From: JBHIBR01 sp046759145 [NCBI: Nitrospinota bacterium]
GTDB taxonomy: Bacteria; UBA8248
DNA: 8,948 nucleotides
Direction of reading: 5' to 3'
NCBI GenBank assembly: GCA_046759145.1
Contig: JBHIBR010000049.1
Location: 1 to 8,948, forward strand
Part shown: positions 6,501 through 8,948 of the stretch, one piece after another
Numbering within the stretch: position 1 is the stretch's first letter
Layout: each line of letters begins with the position of its first letter
Program-made: the position numbers and the translations under genes
The notes under the pieces: model-generated
Databases searched by the model: none
Told to the model about the DNA's origin: nothing
Seen by the model: only the letters and a program-made list of their open reading frames with translations

Positions 6501-6526
6501 GCCGAGGCCTCGCTAGGCTCGGGCCT
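6499..6526. terminator. GC-rich hairpin spanning two convergent stop codons
   Basis: The outer arms AGGCC (6499-6503) and GGCCT (6522-6526) pair, and so do the inner arms GCCT (6507-6510) and AGGC (6515-6518) around a CGCT loop. The element includes most of the aminotransferase stop (6498-6500) and all of the MFS stop (6513-6515, minus strand), which are only 12 bases apart. It has no U tract, so any role as a bidirectional terminator or a block to RNA polymerase collision is inferred from position and symmetry. Confidence 0.35.
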
Positions 6527-7787
6527 CCTGGGGCGCGGGGAGGCCAGCCCGCACCTGCCGCTCGTCGATGGCGTAGCTCACCCCCCCTGCCGCCACCAGC
6601 ACGAGCACCGCGATCAGGAAGGCCAGGTCGTAGCTCCCCAGCCGGTCGAAGATGTAGCCCCCGAGCCAGGAGCTGACCCCGGAGCCGATCTGGTGGCTCA
6701 GCGAGACGAGGCCGAAGAGCACCCCCAGGTTGCGGGGCCCGAAGAAGTCCCCCGTGAGGGAGGAGGTGAGGGGCACCGTCGCCACCCAGCTCAGGCCGAC
6801 CACCATCCCGGAGAGATAGAGGGTGGGGAGGCTCGGGTAGAGGAGGAAGAGGAAGAAGCCGCTCCCGCGCACCAGGTAGGTGAGGGTGAGGGGGAGCTTG
6901 CGGCCGAAGCGGTCGGAGGCGCTCCCGGCGAGGAGCGTCCCCACGATGTTGAGCCCTCCGCCGAGGGCCATGGCGTAGGCAGCCTCCTGGGGGCTGAAAC
7001 CCCGGTCGGTGGCGTACGGGATGAAGTGGACCCCCATCATGGTGACCGTGAAACCGCACGCGAAGAAGCTCCCCGCCAGCAGGAAGAAGGGCCTGGTCGT
7101 GAGGCAGCGCCCCCAGGGCAGCTCGTAGGGAGGGGGCCTCCGACGGAGCGCTGCCCCCCGCCCCGGGGGGCCCGGGGGGGAGGGGAGGCGGGCTGGTGGG
7201 TCGCGCAGGAGGAGGAAGGCGAGCGGGAGGCACACCACCAGGTAGAGGAGGCTCAACCCCGCGAAGGTCCACCGCCAACCCCAGCCCGCTATGGCCAGGC
7301 TGATGAGGGGGAAGAGGACCAGCTGTCCCGCCGAGGTTCCCGTCGTGGCGATGGCCATGGCCATGCCACGTCGCTCGGCGAACCATTTGGCCACCAGGGG
7401 GGTGAAGACCGCGAAGGCCGTGCCCCCCGAGCCGATGGCGAGGATCACCCCATAGAAGAGGTAGACCTCTCCCAGGGACCGCACCCGCGACATCAACCCC
7501 AGGGCCAGCACGGTGGCGATGCCCGCGAAGCTCACCACCCAGCGCGCCCCCCAGCGGTCGGCCGCCCGGCCTGCCACGGGCTGGAACACCCCGAAGAGGA
7601 GCAGGCTCAAGGAGATGGGCAGCGCCAGGGCCGCCCGGCTCCAGCCGAAATCGCTCAGGATGGGCTTGAAGAAGAGGCCCGCCGAGTTGCGAGCCCCCTG
7701 GCTCATGAAGATGATGAGGAAGCAGGCGGCTAGGACCACCCAGCCGAAATAAAGCCCCCGGGGAGAATCTCCGCCGCGCTTCGCCAT
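6513..7787 (-). CDS. Major facilitator superfamily transporter, OFA/monocarboxylate-like
   Basis: A 424-residue integral membrane protein with about 12 hydrophobic segments in two groups of six, separated by a proline/arginine-rich cytoplasmic loop at about 195-230. The first segment starts in YFGWVVLAACFLIIF. MFS motif A appears as GRAADRWGAR at 73-82, between segments 2 and 3, and its repeat GSASDRFGRK lies at 288-297. The NSAGLFF and DFGWSRAAL blocks and the WFAERRGMAMAIATTGTSAG block near 135-154 resemble the oxalate/formate and monocarboxylate branch, so small organic acids are plausible substrates, though none can be assigned. The ATG at 7787 is preferred because GGGGAGGG lies three bases upstream; a GTG six codons further up has no better support. 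It has its own promoter, diverges from the ABC ATPase gene and converges on the aminotransferase. It probably works by proton or ion coupling, as related carriers do. Confidence 0.88.
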   Translation of the reverse strand: MAKRGGDSPRGLYFGWVVLAACFLIIFMSQGARNSAGLFFKPILSDFGWSRAALALPISLSLLLFGVFQPVAGRAADRWGARWVVSFAGIATVLALGLMSRVRSLGEVYLFYGVILAIGSGGTAFAVFTPLVAKWFAERRGMAMAIATTGTSAGQLVLFPLISLAIAGWGWRWTFAGLSLLYLVVCLPLAFLLLRDPPARLPSPPGPPGRGAALRRRPPPYELPWGRCLTTRPFFLLAGSFFACGFTVTMMGVHFIPYATDRGFSPQEAAYAMALGGGLNIVGTLLAGSASDRFGRKLPLTLTYLVRGSGFFLFLLYPSLPTLYLSGMVVGLSWVATVPLTSSLTGDFFGPRNLGVLFGLVSLSHQIGSGVSSWLGGYIFDRLGSYDLAFLIAVLVLVAAGGVSYAIDERQVRAGLPAPQEARA

Positions 7788-7813
7788 GGTCCCTCCCCGC
7801 CGCACGAGCGGCC

Positions 7814-7842
7814 ACTATAACCTGGGGCATCCCCCACGCCAA
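7814..7842 (-). promoter_or_regulatory. Promoter of the MFS gene with a dyad in its spacer
   Basis: On the minus strand TTGGCG (7837-7842) and TATAGT (7814-7819) are 17 bases apart, giving a leader of about 20 bases. The spacer holds a perfect inverted repeat, TGGGG-N4-CCCCA (7823-7836), a natural place for a repressor or for a regulator that reshapes the spacer. Promoter fit is good; the operator is inference. Confidence 0.5.
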
Positions 7843-7866
7843 CCGGCTTCGGTTTTTTCGGGGCCG

Positions 7867-7901
7867 GGCGCTTTGCGCCGCGCGGTCAATTTCTCTACAA
7901 T
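7867..7901 (+). promoter_or_regulatory. Promoter of the ABC ATPase gene with a dyad over the -35
   Basis: TTGCGC (7873-7878) and TACAAT (7896-7901) are separated by 17 bases, a good sigma70-type promoter reading toward the ABC ATPase gene with a leader near 54 bases. A perfect inverted repeat, GGCGC-TTT-GCGCC (7867-7879), overlaps the -35. This promoter and the MFS promoter are back to back, about 30 bases apart, so one protein bound between them could affect both. Confidence 0.5.
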
Positions 7902-7907
7902 AGCCAT

Positions 7908-7929
7908 CCGTTCGGGAGAGTGCGAACGG
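7908..7929 (+). promoter_or_regulatory. Perfect 7-bp inverted repeat at the start of the ABC gene leader
   Basis: CCGTTCG (7908-7914) and CGAACGG (7923-7929) are perfect inverted arms around GGAGAGTG. The repeat begins about seven bases after the -10, so it would be a hairpin at the very 5' end of the transcript, or an operator over the start point. The loop carries a GGGAGA-like ribosome site and an in-frame GTG (7920), so the structure could hide an alternative start. Function is inference. Confidence 0.4.
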
Positions 7930-7961
7930 CGTGGCGGGGACCCTCACAGGGAGCGCGCTCG

Positions 7962-8948
7962 ATGGCGACGCGGGATGACTTTCTCCTCCAGGTGAACAAC
8001 CTGAGAACCTACTTCTTCACCTCCGAGGGCCTGGTGCGGGCCGTGGACGGGGTGAGCTGGAACCTCCGCCGGGGGGAGACCCTCGGCATCGTGGGCGAGT
8101 CGGGCTGCGGCAAGACGGTGAGCGCCCTCTCCGTGCTGCGTCTCATCCCCGACCCGCCGGGGAAGGTGGTGGGGGGGGAGATCCTCTTCGAGGGAAGGGA
8201 CCTCCTGAAGCTCTCCAGCGCGGAGATCCGCAAGGTGCGGGGAAACCGCATCTCGATGATCTTCCAGGAGCCCATGACGAGCCTGAACCCGGTGTTCACC
8301 ATCGGCTACCAGATCGCCGAGGCCATCACGCTCCACCAGGGCCTCTCCAAGAAGGACGCCCTGGACAAGGCGGCCGACATGCTGGACCTGGTGGGGATCC
8401 CCCTACCGCGCCAACGGGTGAAGGAATATCCCCACCAGCTCTCCGGGGGCATGCGGCAGCGGGCCATGATCGCCATGGCGCTCTCGTGCAACCCGCAGAT
8501 CCTCATCGCCGACGAGCCGACCACGGCCCTGGACGTAACCATCCAGGCCCAGATCCTGGACCTCATCCTGAAGCTCAAGGAGGAGCTCGGCACGGCCGTC
8601 ATCCTCATCACCCACGCCCTGGGCGTGATCGCCGAGACCGCCCAGCGGGTGGTGGTCATGTACGCGGGCAAGGTGGTGGAGGAGGCGCCCGTGGAGGAGC
8701 TCTTCGAGAATCCCCGGCACCCTTACACGCAGGGGTTGCTGCGTTCCTTGCCCCGCGTGCGCAGGGGCACGGAGCCCCGCTCGCGGCTCAAGGAGATCCC
8801 GGGCATCGTCCCGAGCCTTCACAGCCTCCCCAGGGGGTGCAAGTTCAACCCCCGTTGCGACAAGGTGTTCGACCGCTGCTTCGAGGAGGAACCCCCCCTC
8901 ATCCAGTTCAACCCCCGCCACACCACGCGCTGCTGGCTGGACGCTTAG
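7962..8948 (+). CDS. Dipeptide/oligopeptide/nickel ABC transporter ATP-binding protein (DppD/OppD type)
   Basis: A complete 328-residue ATPase of the peptide/nickel importer family, which energises uptake through two membrane permeases together with a second ATPase. The Walker A motif is GESGCGKT at 45-52, the Q-loop glutamine is Q102 ([10 protein letters not shown]), the signature is LSGGMRQR at 160-167, and Walker B is ILIADEP at 180-186 with catalytic E185. H218 is the switch histidine; the next residue is alanine (THAL) where THDL is usual. The C-terminal oligopeptide-transporter extension has C293, C299, C306 and C324, the cysteine set that holds a 4Fe-4S cluster in DppD-like proteins. 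The ATG at 7962 is chosen for AGGGAG (7948-7953) eight bases upstream; an in-frame GTG at 7920 would add 14 residues. The gene ends at the window edge, so the partner ATPase (DppF-like), permeases and binding protein, if linked, lie beyond it. Confidence 0.93.
   Translation: MATRDDFLLQVNNLRTYFFTSEGLVRAVDGVSWNLRRGETLGIVGESGCGKTVSALSVLRLIPDPPGKVVGGEILFEGRDLLKLSSAEIRKVRGNRISMIFQEPMTSLNPVFTIGYQIAEAITLHQGLSKKDALDKAADMLDLVGIPLPRQRVKEYPHQLSGGMRQRAMIAMALSCNPQILIADEPTTALDVTIQAQILDLILKLKEELGTAVILITHALGVIAETAQRVVVMYAGKVVEEAPVEELFENPRHPYTQGLLRSLPRVRRGTEPRSRLKEIPGIVPSLHSLPRGCKFNPRCDKVFDRCFEEEPPLIQFNPRHTTRCWLDA

Noticed and set aside
7841-7858. Terminator-like AACCG-GCTT-CGGTT followed by TTTT on the + strand
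   Set aside because: No gene on the + strand reads into it, because the adjacent MFS gene runs the other way and the ABC promoter lies downstream. The stem is short. It more likely reflects chance or part of the promoter region.
6223-7947. 574-codon minus-strand open frame overlapping the MFS gene and the end of the aminotransferase gene
   Set aside because: It runs in another frame through the MFS gene, has no membrane segments or motifs, is rich in Pro/Arg/Gly, and crosses the promoter region; a shadow frame.

Overview
The window looks like a piece of chromosome from a GC-rich bacterium. Most genes have strongly GC-biased third codon positions, purine-rich Shine-Dalgarno sequences and sigma70-like TTGnnn-N17-TAnnnT promoters, and one clear TTG start is used. 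Nothing here fixes the taxon. The mix (SCP2-type thiolase with an OB-fold partner, an OFA/MCT-like MFS carrier, a Dpp/Opp-type ABC ATPase, a solitary reductive dehalogenase-like protein) suits uncultured soil, sediment or marine lineages such as deltaproteobacterial, Tectomicrobia-like or Rokubacteria-like groups. That is only a guess.

Layout. (a) 1-105, + strand: the probable 3' end of a gene cut by the window edge. (b) 158-1312, - strand: a cytoplasmic reductive dehalogenase (RdhA)-like cobalamin/iron-sulfur protein with its own leader and promoter. (c) 1523-2344, - strand: a stand-alone type I restriction HsdR N-terminal nuclease domain, visibly poorer in GC than the genes at 2489-8948. 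(d) 2489-5085, - strand: a two-gene operon of an HMG-CoA-synthase-like/zinc-ribbon/OB-fold fusion and an SCP2-type thiolase, resembling the archaeal thiolase/HMGCS/DUF35 complex and bacterial PhlACB. (e) 5307-6500, + strand: a PLP class I/II aminotransferase, divergent from (d). (f) 6513-7787, - strand: a 12-TM MFS carrier that converges on the aminotransferase, with a hairpin spanning both stop codons. (g) 7962-8948, + strand: a DppD/OppD-type ABC ATPase, divergent from (f), ending exactly at the window end and probably the first or an early gene of a peptide/nickel-type transporter operon.

How the genes fit together. The solid functional unit is the thiolase plus HMGCS-like fusion. By eye the thiolase keeps its catalytic residues, while the HMGCS-like half has lost all three residues of the HMG-CoA synthase triad. 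The likely reading is a thiolase-fold catalyst held by a non-catalytic partner and an acyl-CoA-handling OB domain. The other genes are separate transcription units with candidate promoters and small dyads. No RNA gene, CRISPR array, insertion sequence or complete mobile element was seen. The best leads are the Cys-less HMGCS/OB fusion and the orphan RdhA-like protein next to a solitary nuclease domain.
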